From Geodermatophilus aquaeductus (lineage in GTDB: Bacteria > Actinomycetota > Actinomycetes > Mycobacteriales > Geodermatophilaceae): a DNA stretch of 64,000 nt. The notes under the pieces were generated by a model. The model did not search any database and had not been told where the DNA came from. It saw nothing but the letters and a program-made list of their open reading frames with translations. Shown in pieces: positions 14,980-24,206 of this stretch; position 1 is the stretch's first letter; every line of letters begins with the position of its first letter. The stretch spans positions 930,001 through 994,000 of the forward strand of contig NZ_FXTJ01000001.1 in assembly GCF_900182545.1 (NCBI RefSeq). Direction: 5' to 3'. Both the position numbers and the translations under genes were made by a program.

Positions 14980-17900
14980 GTGACGGGGGGTGCGGCCGTC
15001 TCGTTGTTCGCCGGCGGCGGCGAGGTGGGCCGGGAGATGGCCGCCCGCGACTGGGCGGACACCCCGCTCGGACCGGCCGACCGGTGGCCCCCGGCCCTGC
15101 GCAACCTGGTGCGCATCGTCCTGACCTCGCGGTTCCCGATGTGGGCCGCCTGGGGCCCGGAGCTGTCGTTCCTCTACAACGACGCCTACCAACGGGACAC
15201 GCTGCAGGGCAAGCACCCGTGGGCGCTCGGACGTCCGGCGTCGCAGGTGTGGGCGGAGATCTGGGACGCCGTCGGCCCGCGGATCGAGTCGGTCCTGGCC
15301 ACCGGGACCGCCACCTGGGACGAGGACCTGCTGCTGTTCCTGGAGCGCAGCGGCTACCCGGAGGAGACCTACCACACCTTCTCCTACAGCCCGGTCGCCG
15401 ACGACGACGGCCGCACCGCCGGGATGCTCTGCGTCGTCACCGAGAACACCGACCGGGTGCTCGCCGAGCGGCGCATGGCCTGCCTGCGCGACCTCGCGAC
15501 CGCGATCGCCGGGACGCGGACCGAGGACGAGGTCCTGGCCGCCGTCGGGCAGCAGCTGGCCCGCAACGACGCCGACCTGCCCTTCTCGGCCACCTACCTC
15601 GTCGACGACGACGGCACCGCCCGGCTGGGCACCACGACCGGCCTCACCCCGGGCGCCCCGGCCGCGCCGGAGACGCTGACCGACGACACGGTGTGGCCGC
15701 TGTCGCGGCTGCGCGCCGGCGAGCAGGCCGTCGTCGACCTCGGGGGGATCCCCGGCCTGCCCACCGGCGCCTGGGACCGTCCGCCGTCGCAGGCGCTCGC
15801 GGTGCCGGTCGCCTCCCCGGTCGCCGACGCCGCCGCGGTCGCCGGCTTCCTGGTCGTGGGGCTCAACCCGCACCGCGCGCGCGACGAGGCCTACACCGGC
15901 TTCCTCGAGCTGGTCGCCGGCCAGATCGCCTCCGGGCTGGCCAACGCCGGCAGCCACGCGGCCGAGCGCCGCCGCGCCGAGGCCCTCGCCGAGCTCGACC
16001 GCGCCAAGACCGACTTCTTCAGCAACGTCAGCCACGAGTTCCGCACCCCGCTGACGCTGATCATGGGCCCGGTAGCCGAGCTGCGGGCCTCCGCGGCGGC
16101 CACGGCCGACCCGCGGGTGGCCGAGGAGCTCGAGGTGGTCGAGCGCAACGCGCTGCGGCTGCAGAAGCTGGTCAACACGCTGCTCGACTTCTCGCGCATC
16201 CAGGCCGGCCGCATCGACGCGCGCTTCGAGCCGGTCGACCTGGCCGCGACCACCGCCGAACTGGCCAGCGTCTTCCGCTCCGCCGTCGACCGGGCCGGCC
16301 TGCGGCTGACCGTCGACTGCCCGCCCCTGTCCGGGCCGGTCCACGTCGACCGGGACATGTGGGAGAAGGTCGTCCTCAACCTGCTCTCCAACGCCCTGAA
16401 GTTCACCTTCGCGGGCGGCATCACCGTGCGGCTGCGGCAGGACGACGGCGCCGCGGTCCTCAGCGTCGCCGACACCGGCACCGGCATCCCCGCCGCCGAG
16501 CTGCCCCGGCTGTTCGAGCGCTTCACCCGCGTCTCCGGCGCCCGGGCGCGCTCCGGGGAGGGCAGCGGCATCGGGCTGGCGATGGTCCGCGAGCTGGTGG
16601 CCCTGCACGGCGGCACGGTCGAGGTGGACAGCACGCCCGACGTCGGGACCACCTTCACCGTCACCGTGCCCCTGGGCACCGCGCACCTGCCCGCCGACCG
16701 GCTGGCCCCCGCGGCCGGCGAGGCGCCGGCGATCTCGCCCGGGGCCACGCCGTTCGTCGCCGAGGCGCTGCGCTGGCTGCCGTCGGCGGCCGACGACGTC
16801 CCCGCGTCCGCGCCCGGCTCGCAGGGCAGCCGCGCCGGCCGGGTACTGGTGGCCGACGACAACGGCGACATGCGCGACTACGTGGTGCGGCTGCTCGCAC
16901 CGGTGCACGAGGTCCGCGCGGTCGCCGACGGGCAGGCGGCCCTGGAGGCGGCCCTGGCCGACCCGCCCGACCTCGTCGTCAGCGACGTCATGATGCCGCG
17001 GCTGGACGGCATGCAGCTGCTCGCCGCCCTGCGCGCGGACCCCCGCACGTCCCGGGTCCCCGTCGTCCTGCTCTCGGCCCGCGCCGGCCAGGAGGCCGCC
17101 GTCGAGGGGCTGGCCGCCGGCGCCGACGACTACCTGGTCAAGCCCTTCTCCGCCCAGGAGCTGCTCGCCCGCGTCGACGCCCACCTGCAGCTCGGCCGCG
17201 CCCGCCGCGAGGCCGAGGAGCGGTTCACCACGATGGCCGACCTCGCGCCGGCCCTGATCTGGGTGGCCGACGGCTCCGGCCGGCGCGAGTTCCTCAACGC
17301 CGGCTGGACGGCGTTCACCGGCCGGTCCCCGGAGGACGAGCTCGGCGAGGGGTGGCAGGCCGGGCTGCACCCCGACGACGCCCGGCGCTACGCCGGCACC
17401 GTGGCGGCGGCGACGGCGGCGGGGGAGGGCTGGGAGGTCGAGTTCCGGCTGCGTCGCGCCGACGGCGCCTTCCACTGGCTGCTCGAGCGCGCCGTCCCGA
17501 TCGGCGGCGGTGCCGCCGACGGTGCCGGGGGCTGGGTGGGCAGCTGCACCGACATCAACGCCCGCTACCAGGAGACCGAGCGGCAGACGCTGCTCGCCGA
17601 GGTCGGCACGGCGCTCGACCGCGAGACCGAGGTCGATCGGCAGCTGGCCGGCCTGGCGCAGCTGGTGGTCGACCGCCGCCTGGCCGACGTCTGCACCGCG
17701 CGGGTCGTCGGCCCGGACGGGCAGCTCCGCTACGCCGGCCGCGCGGGCGTCGAGGGGACCTCCGAGCAGCTGGCCGGGCTGCAGCCGCACGGCGGGCTGG
17801 GCGTCGAGGTGCTCGACACCGGCGCGCCGCTGCTGCGCCCGCACCTGTCGGGCAACGGCGACGGCAACGGCAACGGCAACGGCAATGGCGGCGTCCGGCT

Positions 17901-20088
17901 GGACCTCAGCTCGGCCCTGCTGGTGCCGCTCACCGTCCGCGGGCGGGTGCGGGCCGTGCTGGCGCTGGGCCGCCGCGACGACGCCCCGCCCTTCCACGAC
18001 GACGACCGCGCGCTGGTCGAGGAGATCGCCGCCCGCGCCGCGCTCGCCCTGGACAACGCGCTGCTGCTCGCCGAGGAGCGGGCCGCGGCGCGGCGCCTGG
18101 GCCTGCTGCAGCGGGTGACCGCCGAGCTGTCGGCCGCCACGACCCCGGTGGAGGTGGCCGAGGCGGCGGCCGCCTCCGTCCTCTCGCTCACCGGCAGCGG
18201 CAGCCGCGTCGGCGTCCACGAGCTCGACGACACCGGCCGCACCCTGCGCCTGCTCGCGTTCGCCGGGCCCCCGGCCGACGACGCGCAGCGGTTCACCGAG
18301 ATCCCGCTGAGCACGCCGCTGGCGCTCACCCGGGCGGTCACCGGGCGTCGCGCGGTGTGGATCGAGGACGTCCCGGACCGGGTGGACGGCGGTCCCGGGT
18401 CCGTCGTGGCGCTGCCGCTGCAGGTCGCCGGCCGGGTGGTCGGCGTCCTCGGCGTCGGCTCCCCCGAGAGCGGGCGGCTCGGGCCGGCCGAGCGCGGCAT
18501 GCTGCTGGCGGTCGCCGAGCAGTGCGCCTCGGCGCTGGACCGCGCCCGTCTCTACCGCGCCGAGCAGGACATCGCCTCCACCCTCCAGCTCAGCCTGCTG
18601 CCCGCCGCGGTGCCCCGGCTGGAGCGGCTCGCGCTGGCCGCCGAGTACCTGCCCGGCGCCGCGGGCACCTCGGCGGGCGGCGACTGGTACGACGTCGTGG
18701 AGCTGGGCGGCGGCCGGGTGGCCATCGCCGTCGGCGACGTCGTCGGCCAGGGCCCCGCGGCGGCCGCGGTCATGGGCCAGCTGCGCAGCGCGCTGTCGGC
18801 GGCGCTGCTGCAGGGCAGCCCGCCGGCGGAGGCCCTCGAGCTGCTCGACCGCTTCGCCGCCCGGCTGCCCGGCGCGCTGGCCTCGACGGCGGCGTGCCTG
18901 GTGCTCGACTGGAACGCCGGCACCGTGCGGTGGGCGCGGGCCGGCCACCCGCCGCCGCTGCTGGTCACCGACGGCGCGGCGACCTTCCTCGAGGAGGGCG
19001 GGGGTGCGGTCCTCGGCGCGCCCGGCCGGCGGCCCTACGTCGAGGGCGCCGCCACGGTCCTGCCCGGGACGACGCTGTTGCTCTACACCGACGGGCTGGT
19101 CGAGCGCCGCGGCGAGTCGCTCGACACCGGCCTGCGCCGCGTGGCCGAGGCCGCCGCGCGCCTCGGCGGCGCCGAGCCGCGCCGGCTGACCCGCGCGCTG
19201 CTGGCCGAGGTGCTCGACGAGTCGGCGCTGCCCGACGACGTCGCGGTCATCGCCGCCCGGCTGATCCCGCCGCCGCTGCACGAGATGCTGCGCGCCGAGC
19301 CCGCCCGGCTGCGCGGGGTGCGCCGCCGGGTGACCGCCTGGGCGCTGGCCGCCGGGCTGACCGGCGACTCCCTCGACGACCTGCAACTGGCCCTCGGCGA
19401 GGCGCTGGCCAACGCCGTCGAGCACGCCTACGCCGCCACCGCCGGCGAGGGCCGCTGCGAGTACCGGCTGGAGCGGGCCGCCGACGGCAGCGTCGACGTC
19501 TGCGTCCGCGACGAGGGCGTGTGGCGGCCCGCGCCGGCCGACAGGGGGTACCGCGGACGCGGGCTGGAGCTCATCTCCGCGCTGGCCACCGACGTCGAGG
19601 TCGGCCGCACCGTCGACGACGGCGGCAGCGAGGGCGCGGGGACCACCGTCCACTTCCGCTTCGTCCCGGCCGGTCCCGGACCGGACGGACCGGTCGTGCG
19701 GGGCGCCGGTCGGCGGGCCGACGCCGAGCCCGCCCGCCTGGCGGTGGACCGCGGCACCGGCAGCGTGCGCCTCGCGCTCTCCGGCGAGGTCGACCTGGCC
19801 GCCACGCCGGCCCTGCGCGCGGAGGCCCTGCGCGCCCTCGACGGCGCCCCGGACGGCACGCGGGTGCTCCTCGACCTGGACGCGGTCACCTACCTGGCCA
19901 GCGCCGGCGTCGGCCTGGCGCTCGAGCTGCTGCGGGTGGCGGGCGCGCGCCGCCTGGTCGTCCGGGTGCGCACCCGGGAGGGGTCCGCGCCGGCCCGCGT
20001 CCTCGCCCTGGCCGGAGTGGACACCGGCGCCGGACCCGGCTCCGCCGACGGCGCGCGGGGGAGCCGGTCCACCTCCCGGGGGACGTGA
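14980..20088 (+). CDS. Giant hybrid sensor kinase / response receiver / PP2C / RsbW-like kinase / STAS protein
   Basis: 1702 residues, GTG start, cytoplasmic. Domains in order: PAS-like sensor (about 1-165), GAF (170-325), histidine-kinase dimerisation domain with phospho-acceptor H352 in SHEFRTPLT, HATPase (about 455-575, GSGIGLAMV), response receiver (about 621-735, D669 in VSDVMMPRLDG), PAS (750-865), two GAF domains (about 880-1190) separated by a GN repeat linker, SpoIIE-type PP2C phosphatase (1194-1420, metal Asp D1235 in GGDWYDV), anti-sigma-type HATPase (1433-1560, GEALANAVEHAY) and STAS (1587-1690, LASAGVG with the phosphorylatable Ser in the D-S-x-G position). All modules of an Rsb partner switch plus a hybrid kinase sit in one chain. 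Target sigma factor is not in view. Confidence 0.88.
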   Translation: MTGGAAVSLFAGGGEVGREMAARDWADTPLGPADRWPPALRNLVRIVLTSRFPMWAAWGPELSFLYNDAYQRDTLQGKHPWALGRPASQVWAEIWDAVGPRIESVLATGTATWDEDLLLFLERSGYPEETYHTFSYSPVADDDGRTAGMLCVVTENTDRVLAERRMACLRDLATAIAGTRTEDEVLAAVGQQLARNDADLPFSATYLVDDDGTARLGTTTGLTPGAPAAPETLTDDTVWPLSRLRAGEQAVVDLGGIPGLPTGAWDRPPSQALAVPVASPVADAAAVAGFLVVGLNPHRARDEAYTGFLELVAGQIASGLANAGSHAAERRRAEALAELDRAKTDFFSNVSHEFRTPLTLIMGPVAELRASAAATADPRVAEELEVVERNALRLQKLVNTLLDFSRIQAGRIDARFEPVDLAATTAELASVFRSAVDRAGLRLTVDCPPLSGPVHVDRDMWEKVVLNLLSNALKFTFAGGITVRLRQDDGAAVLSVADTGTGIPAAELPRLFERFTRVSGARARSGEGSGIGLAMVRELVALHGGTVEVDSTPDVGTTFTVTVPLGTAHLPADRLAPAAGEAPAISPGATPFVAEALRWLPSAADDVPASAPGSQGSRAGRVLVADDNGDMRDYVVRLLAPVHEVRAVADGQAALEAALADPPDLVVSDVMMPRLDGMQLLAALRADPRTSRVPVVLLSARAGQEAAVEGLAAGADDYLVKPFSAQELLARVDAHLQLGRARREAEERFTTMADLAPALIWVADGSGRREFLNAGWTAFTGRSPEDELGEGWQAGLHPDDARRYAGTVAAATAAGEGWEVEFRLRRADGAFHWLLERAVPIGGGAADGAGGWVGSCTDINARYQETERQTLLAEVGTALDRETEVDRQLAGLAQLVVDRRLADVCTARVVGPDGQLRYAGRAGVEGTSEQLAGLQPHGGLGVEVLDTGAPLLRPHLSGNGDGNGNGNGNGGVRLDLSSALLVPLTVRGRVRAVLALGRRDDAPPFHDDDRALVEEIAARAALALDNALLLAEERAAARRLGLLQRVTAELSAATTPVEVAEAAAASVLSLTGSGSRVGVHELDDTGRTLRLLAFAGPPADDAQRFTEIPLSTPLALTRAVTGRRAVWIEDVPDRVDGGPGSVVALPLQVAGRVVGVLGVGSPESGRLGPAERGMLLAVAEQCASALDRARLYRAEQDIASTLQLSLLPAAVPRLERLALAAEYLPGAAGTSAGGDWYDVVELGGGRVAIAVGDVVGQGPAAAAVMGQLRSALSAALLQGSPPAEALELLDRFAARLPGALASTAACLVLDWNAGTVRWARAGHPPPLLVTDGAATFLEEGGGAVLGAPGRRPYVEGAATVLPGTTLLLYTDGLVERRGESLDTGLRRVAEAAARLGGAEPRRLTRALLAEVLDESALPDDVAVIAARLIPPPLHEMLRAEPARLRGVRRRVTAWALAAGLTGDSLDDLQLALGEALANAVEHAYAATAGEGRCEYRLERAADGSVDVCVRDEGVWRPAPADRGYRGRGLELISALATDVEVGRTVDDGGSEGAGTTVHFRFVPAGPGPDGPVVRGAGRRADAEPARLAVDRGTGSVRLALSGEVDLAATPALRAEALRALDGAPDGTRVLLDLDAVTYLASAGVGLALELLRVAGARRLVVRVRTREGSAPARVLALAGVDTGAGPGSADGARGSRSTSRGT

Positions 20089-20180
20089 GGCGCACCCCGG
20101 AGGCGCGCCCATGGGTACGTGTTCCACAATCGGGGCCGACGGGCCGGAGAAGTCCTGGTCCGCAGGCGGTCGAGGGGTCA

Positions 20181-21221
20181 GTGGATCCGGTGGTCGAGGC
20201 CTCCGCCAGACAGGCGGAGCAGGGGAGCGGAACGCTCGCGCGGAGTTCCCGCGCGTCGTCGGCCTTCGTGCACGGTGCCGCACTCGTCCACTCCCCCGGC
20301 GAGGCGGTCGGGATCGCCGCCGCCTACCTCGACGAGGGCCTGCGGGCCGGGGACCTGTCGGTCCTGGCCTGCGCACCGGAGACCGTCGAGGCCGTCCGCG
20401 GGGTGCTCGGCCTGCGGGCGCGCGAGGTCGAGGACGACGCCCGCATCTGCCTGGTCGGCGCCCGCGCGCCCGACGCGATGGCCGTGATCCGGGAACGGGT
20501 CGAGGTGGCCGTCACCAGGGGATCGGGCCGGCTGCGGATCCTCGCCGAGCCGCTGTTCGGGTCCGACCCGCGGCGCTGGCGGGAGATCCGGCGCTACGAG
20601 GCCGCGGCGAACGCCCTGGTGGACGGCGCGCCGGTGTCCTGCCTGTGCGTCTACGACCGGGAGCGGCTGCCGGCCGAGGTCCTCGACACCGCGCGGCACA
20701 CCCATCCGGAGTTGTGGATGGGCGGTGTGCGGGTGGGCAGCCCCGGGTACCGCGAGCCGCTGGGCGTCCTGCGCGACCTCGGCACCGTCCGGGAGCCGGT
20801 CGAGGACGGCCAGCCGGTGTTCGCCGTCGACGCCGCGCCCGCGCTGGCCGGGCTGCGCGGCGGACTACGACGGGCCCTCGAGGCGGTCGTCCCCGACGCC
20901 GACCAGCGCGCCGACCTCCACCTGGGCGTGAGCGAGGTGGCGGCCAACGCCTTCCGGCACGGCCGGCGGCCGATCTCGGCGCGGCTGTGGGCCGACGGCT
21001 CGACGGTCGTCTGCACGGTCTCCGACTCCGGCACGACCTTCGGCGACCCCCTCGCGGGCTTCCTGCCGGCGCACGGCGACGACCTCTCCGCCGGCGGCAT
21101 GGGCCTGTGGCTGGCCCGCAAGCTCTGGGACGACGTCGACCTGGTGACCGCCCCCTCCGGGCTGACCGTGCGGCTGGTCGCCGGCCTGCTGCGTCCGGGC
21201 GAGGCGCGCGGCGCGGCTTGA
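20181..21221 (+). CDS. MEDS-domain sensor with anti-sigma-type ATPase
   Basis: 346 residues from GTG 20181, with GAGGGG eight bases upstream. The N-terminal half is a MEDS domain (HGAALVHSPGEAVGIAA, later CLCVYDRERLP and ARHTHPELW; about residues 25-185), a DcmR-like sensory fold. The C-terminal half is an RsbW-like HATPase (LHLGVSEVAANAFRHG N-box, VSDSGTTFGDPL, GGMGLWLARKL). Such MEDS-ATPase proteins occur widely in actinobacteria beside PP2C/STAS regulators. It lies 92 bp after the giant sensor and probably belongs to the same stress-signalling pathway. Confidence 0.85.
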   Translation: MDPVVEASARQAEQGSGTLARSSRASSAFVHGAALVHSPGEAVGIAAAYLDEGLRAGDLSVLACAPETVEAVRGVLGLRAREVEDDARICLVGARAPDAMAVIRERVEVAVTRGSGRLRILAEPLFGSDPRRWREIRRYEAAANALVDGAPVSCLCVYDRERLPAEVLDTARHTHPELWMGGVRVGSPGYREPLGVLRDLGTVREPVEDGQPVFAVDAAPALAGLRGGLRRALEAVVPDADQRADLHLGVSEVAANAFRHGRRPISARLWADGSTVVCTVSDSGTTFGDPLAGFLPAHGDDLSAGGMGLWLARKLWDDVDLVTAPSGLTVRLVAGLLRPGEARGAA

Positions 21222-21253
21222 CGCTCGCGTTCTCTCACTGCTGAGGTACCGGC

Positions 21254-21757
21254 GTGGAGGACGCCGTCGACCTCATCCTCGAGCAGTGGTCCCGGGAGCG
21301 GCCGGACCTCGACTGCTCGCCCATGGGGGTCATCGGCCGGATCACCCAGCTGCAGCGGGAGGTCCACCTGGCCCAGCGCGCCACGTTCGCGCGGCACGGC
21401 CTGGACGCGCCGTCCTTCGACGTCCTCGCCGCCCTCCGCCGGGCCGGGCAGCCCTACCAGCTCACGCCCACGGAGCTCATGCGGACGGCGCTGGTCACCT
21501 CCGGCGCGATCACCCAGCGGCTGGACCGGCTGGAGGAGAAGGGGCTGATCACCCGCACGCGCAGCGAGGCCGACGGGCGGGCCGTCGTCGTCACCCTGAC
21601 CGTGGCCGGCCGGGAGGCCCTGGACGCGGCACTGCCCGACCACCTGGAGACCGAGCGCGGCCTGCTGGCCGGGCTGTCGGAGGACGAGCTGGCCCAGCTG
21701 GCCTGCCTGCTGCGCCGGTTCCTGGTGACGCTCGGCCGCGTGCCACAGCGCCCGTGA
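21254..21757 (+). CDS. MarR family transcriptional regulator
   Basis: 167 residues from GTG 21254. The winged helix runs from about residue 50 (FDVLAALRRAGQPYQLTPTELMRTALVTSGAIT recognition region) through the wing with the D-x-R-A motif (RSEADGRAVVVTLT). Flanking helices form the dimer interface. This long-N-terminus MarR type (VIGRITQLQREV) often regulates transporters or catabolic genes. It is convergent with the DNA ligase gene, so its target is not obvious; the MEDS protein is 32 bp upstream and may be co-transcribed. Confidence 0.88.
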   Translation: MEDAVDLILEQWSRERPDLDCSPMGVIGRITQLQREVHLAQRATFARHGLDAPSFDVLAALRRAGQPYQLTPTELMRTALVTSGAITQRLDRLEEKGLITRTRSEADGRAVVVTLTVAGREALDAALPDHLETERGLLAGLSEDELAQLACLLRRFLVTLGRVPQRP

Positions 21758-21767
21758 GACCGCAGCG

Positions 21768-22781
21768 CTAGTCGGCCGGCGGGACGTCGCCGGGCACGAG
21801 GTCGGGGCGGACCCGGACGAAGCGCAGCGGGTGCCGGAACACCCCGGCGGTCAGGGCGGCGTCCGCGCTGACCTCGACGACGGCGACCGGCTCCACCCGG
21901 GTGAGCGCCACCGACAGCCGCCCGCCGCCGAAGCGGCCGGTGCCGATCCGCTCGGGCCACGGGTGGTCGGGACCGGCGGGGGTCAGGACGGCGGCCAGCT
22001 CGGCCGACTGGGCGGGGGAGAGCGGGCTGGTGCGCCCGACGACGACCAGCTCGCCGTCGCGGTAGCGGCCGGCCACCAGCTGGCTCGGGTGCTCCAGCGG
22101 CCCGATGACGCCGCCGGCCAGGACCTCCGTCGTCTCCCAGGACTTGACCTTCAGCCACTCGCGGCGGCCGCCGGCGTAGCGGGTGGCCGCGCCCTTGGCC
22201 ACCAGCCCCTCGATGCCCAGGGGACGGAGGTCCTCGGCCCAGCCGCGCGCCTCGTCCGGATCGGCGGTGACGGGGGACAGCTGCATCGGGGGCGCCCACC
22301 GCTCGGCGAGGTCCTCCAGCGCCGACCGGCGGGTGCGGAACGGCCTTCGGCGCTGGTCGGCACCGCCGGCGGCGAGCAGGTCGAACGCGACGTAGGACGC
22401 GGGGTGCGCGGCGGCGAGGGCGGCCATCCGGGAGGGCGCGGTGACCATGCGTCGCTGCAGCAGCCCGAAGTCGAGCCGCTCGCCGTTCCAGACGACGACC
22501 TCGCCGTCGAGGACCGTGCCGGCGGGGACCTGGGCGAGCGCGGCCGCGGCGACGTCGGGGAAGCGGTCGGTCAGGTCGCGGCCCTGCTTGGACCACAGCC
22601 GGGTGCCGCCGCGGCCGCGGACGACGACCAGCCGGTAGCCGTCCCACTTGGGCTCGTAGCGGCAGCCGCCGGGCAGCGCGGACGCCGTCGGCAGGTCGCG
22701 CACCGGCTTGGCCAGCTGCACCGCCACCGGACCGGCGAGGTCCGGCGGCAGGTCCGGCAGGCCGGGGACGCTGAGCGGCAC
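21768..22781 (-). CDS. ATP-dependent DNA ligase (LigC-like)
   Basis: 337 residues from GTG 22781. Nucleotidyltransferase motifs are intact: motif I EPKWDGYR with adenylated K45, motif III-like LDGEVVVWNG (about 92-101), motif IV IEGLVAKG and motif V WLKVKSW. A C-terminal OB-fold part follows (GELVVVGRTSPLS). There is no N-terminal DNA-binding domain and no polymerase or nuclease fusion, so it belongs to the short LigC type used for base-excision or end-joining repair in actinobacteria. It is probably accessory to the NAD-dependent replicative ligase. No Ku gene is in the window. Confidence 0.92.
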   Translation of the reverse strand: MPLSVPGLPDLPPDLAGPVAVQLAKPVRDLPTASALPGGCRYEPKWDGYRLVVVRGRGGTRLWSKQGRDLTDRFPDVAAAALAQVPAGTVLDGEVVVWNGERLDFGLLQRRMVTAPSRMAALAAAHPASYVAFDLLAAGGADQRRRPFRTRRSALEDLAERWAPPMQLSPVTADPDEARGWAEDLRPLGIEGLVAKGAATRYAGGRREWLKVKSWETTEVLAGGVIGPLEHPSQLVAGRYRDGELVVVGRTSPLSPAQSAELAAVLTPAGPDHPWPERIGTGRFGGGRLSVALTRVEPVAVVEVSADAALTAGVFRHPLRFVRVRPDLVPGDVPPAD

Positions 22782-22970
22782 CGGGACAGCGTCGGGGCTG
22801 CGCGGGCCGTGCGCAGGCTCCTGAGCAGGCGGATCACCCGTTCAGGGCAGGTCGCCACGCTGCGCGACGCCTCCGGCCGGCGGCACGAGCGGGGTCCGGC
22901 TGTCCAGGCACGATCGGGTCACGGCGCTGCGGCGGGGATCACCGACGGTGCGGGAAGCGGTTGTCCGCCC

Positions 22971-22989
22971 CAACAGTTGAGCAGTCAAC
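22971..22989. promoter_or_regulatory. Overlapping small palindromes upstream of FMN reductase
   Basis: CAAC-A-GTTG (22971-22979) overlaps GTTGA-GCAG-TCAAC (22976-22989), 30-48 bp before the reductase start. It resembles a MarR/HxlR-type operator. The rest of the 237-bp divergent gap (22782-23018) shows no gene. Confidence 0.4.
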
Positions 22990-23018
22990 GAGTCGTCCCG
23001 TCGTCCTCGGAGGTCCCG

Positions 23019-23612
23019 GTGTCCCGTCCCGTCCTGCAGGTGGTCGCCGCCAGCACCCGTCCCGGCCGCCGCGGCCTCGCCGTCGCCCGCTGGGTGCAGC
23101 GCCTGGCCGAGGAGCACGCCGGCTTCGACGTCGAGCTGGTCGACCTCGCCGAGGTGGGCCTGCCGGTGTTCGGCGAGCCCAACCACCCGCGGCTGCAGCA
23201 GTACACCCACCAGCACACGAGGAACTGGAGCGCGACGGTCTCCCGCGCCGACGCGTTCGTCCTCGTCACCCCCGAGTACAACCACTCCTTCCCGGCGTCG
23301 CTGAAGAACGCGCTGGACTACCTCTCGGTCGAGTGGGCGGACAAGGCGGCCGGGCTGGTCACCTACGGCGGCGTCTCCGCCGGCCTGCGCGCGTCGTCGG
23401 CGGTCAAGCCGGTGCTCGGCGCGCTGCGGGTGCACGTCGTCCCCGAGGCGGTGTCGGTGCCGTTCTTCGCCCAGTTCCTCGACGAGGACGACGAGTTCGT
23501 GCCCAAACGCCGAGCTCGAGGCCGGAGGCAAGGCGATGCTCGACGAGCTCGCCCGCGTCACCACCGCCCTGCGCACCCTCCGCGCGGCATAGGGCTCGGG
23601 CGGCAGAAGTAG
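23019..23612 (+). CDS. NADPH-dependent FMN reductase family protein, 3' frameshift
   Basis: Start GTG 23019 with GGAGG six bases upstream. Flavodoxin-like fold: VVAASTRPGRRG phosphate loop (about residues 7-18), TPEYNHSFPASLKNALDYLS flavin-contact segment and TYGGVSAGLRAS. These enzymes reduce FMN or quinones with NADPH. After DEDDEFVP the frame changes to a basic, non-homologous tail ending at 23612. Removing one A from CCCAAACGCC (23503-23508) restores a normal ending (NAELEAGGKAMLDELAR) with stop TAG at 23590-23592. This is either a sequencing or assembly indel or a real late frameshift; most of the enzyme would be unaffected. Confidence 0.8.
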   Translation: MSRPVLQVVAASTRPGRRGLAVARWVQRLAEEHAGFDVELVDLAEVGLPVFGEPNHPRLQQYTHQHTRNWSATVSRADAFVLVTPEYNHSFPASLKNALDYLSVEWADKAAGLVTYGGVSAGLRASSAVKPVLGALRVHVVPEAVSVPFFAQFLDEDDEFVPKRRARGRRQGDARRARPRHHRPAHPPRGIGLGRQK

Positions 23613-23625
23613 CCATTTCTGCCGC
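23601..23625. repeat. GGCAGARATGG palindrome family, copy 2 (degenerate)
   Basis: GGCAGAA and TTCTGCC arms around GTAGCCAT, with two mismatched pairs relative to the family consensus. It lies between the convergent FMN reductase and NUDIX genes and could serve as a bidirectional terminator. The frameshifted tail of the reductase runs into it. Confidence 0.65.
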
Positions 23626-23630
23626 TCGGG

Positions 23631-24158
23631 TCAGTCCCGGGAGAGCAGGAGCAGGGCGTAGGCGGCCAGCGAGGGGCCGTCGGTGAGGCGGCCGTCGCGG
23701 ATCATCGCCCGCAGCTCGGCCTCGGTCACGAAGGCCGCCACCATGTCGGCTTCGGTCGCCTCCCGGGCGGTCGGGCCGGGCGTGAGGTCGGTGGCCAGCC
23801 AGACGTCGAACTCCTGGGTGGACAGCCCCGGCGCGAGGTCGAGGTGGCCGAGGTGGGTCATCCGCGCGGCCCGCAGGCCGGTCTCCTCGGCGAGCTCGGC
23901 GCGGGCCAGCTCCTCGGGCGTGCCGGTACTGCCCGTGGTCCACGTGCCCTGCGGGAACTCCCAGGCGCGGCGGGCCACCGGGTGGCGGAACTGCTCGACC
24001 AGCCAGACGCCGTCCCGCTCCACCGCGACGACCAGCGCGAAGTCGGGCTTCTCGACGACGGAGTAGACGCCGGTGGAGCCGTCCTCGCGCTCGACGACGT
24101 CCTCGCGCAGCCGGATCCAGGGGTTGCGGTAGACCTCCCGGCTGCCCGTCGTCCGCAT
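23631..24158 (-). CDS. NUDIX hydrolase (ADP-ribose pyrophosphatase-like)
   Basis: 175 residues. A Nudix box is visible as GTPEELARAELAEETGL at about residues 82-98, with an Ala where the first Arg of the consensus R-E is usual. Upstream come VEQFRHPVARRAWEFPQG, typical of ADP-sugar pyrophosphatases, and then HLGHLDLAPGLSTQEFDVWLA. The family cleaves nucleoside diphosphate-X compounds such as ADP-ribose. It diverges from the DUF1992 gene with a 48-bp gap. Confidence 0.88.
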   Translation of the reverse strand: MRTTGSREVYRNPWIRLREDVVEREDGSTGVYSVVEKPDFALVVAVERDGVWLVEQFRHPVARRAWEFPQGTWTTGSTGTPEELARAELAEETGLRAARMTHLGHLDLAPGLSTQEFDVWLATDLTPGPTAREATEADMVAAFVTEAELRAMIRDGRLTDGPSLAAYALLLLSRD

Positions 24159-24206
24159 GCGGGTGAGCCTCCCAGAGGCGGAGCATGGGACCAGGAGGTG
24201 GTGGGG

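Noticed and set aside
17862..17890. GGCAAC tandem repeat, considered as a microsatellite or CRISPR-like repeat
   Set aside because: It is in frame inside the sensor protein and encodes a flexible Gly-Asn linker between GAF domains.
13357..20376. A 2339-residue open frame on the minus strand
   Set aside because: It lies antisense to malate synthase, DUF6986 and the giant sensor protein, is low-complexity (Gly/Arg/Val/Gln), and has no domain. It is a by-product of third-position GC bias.
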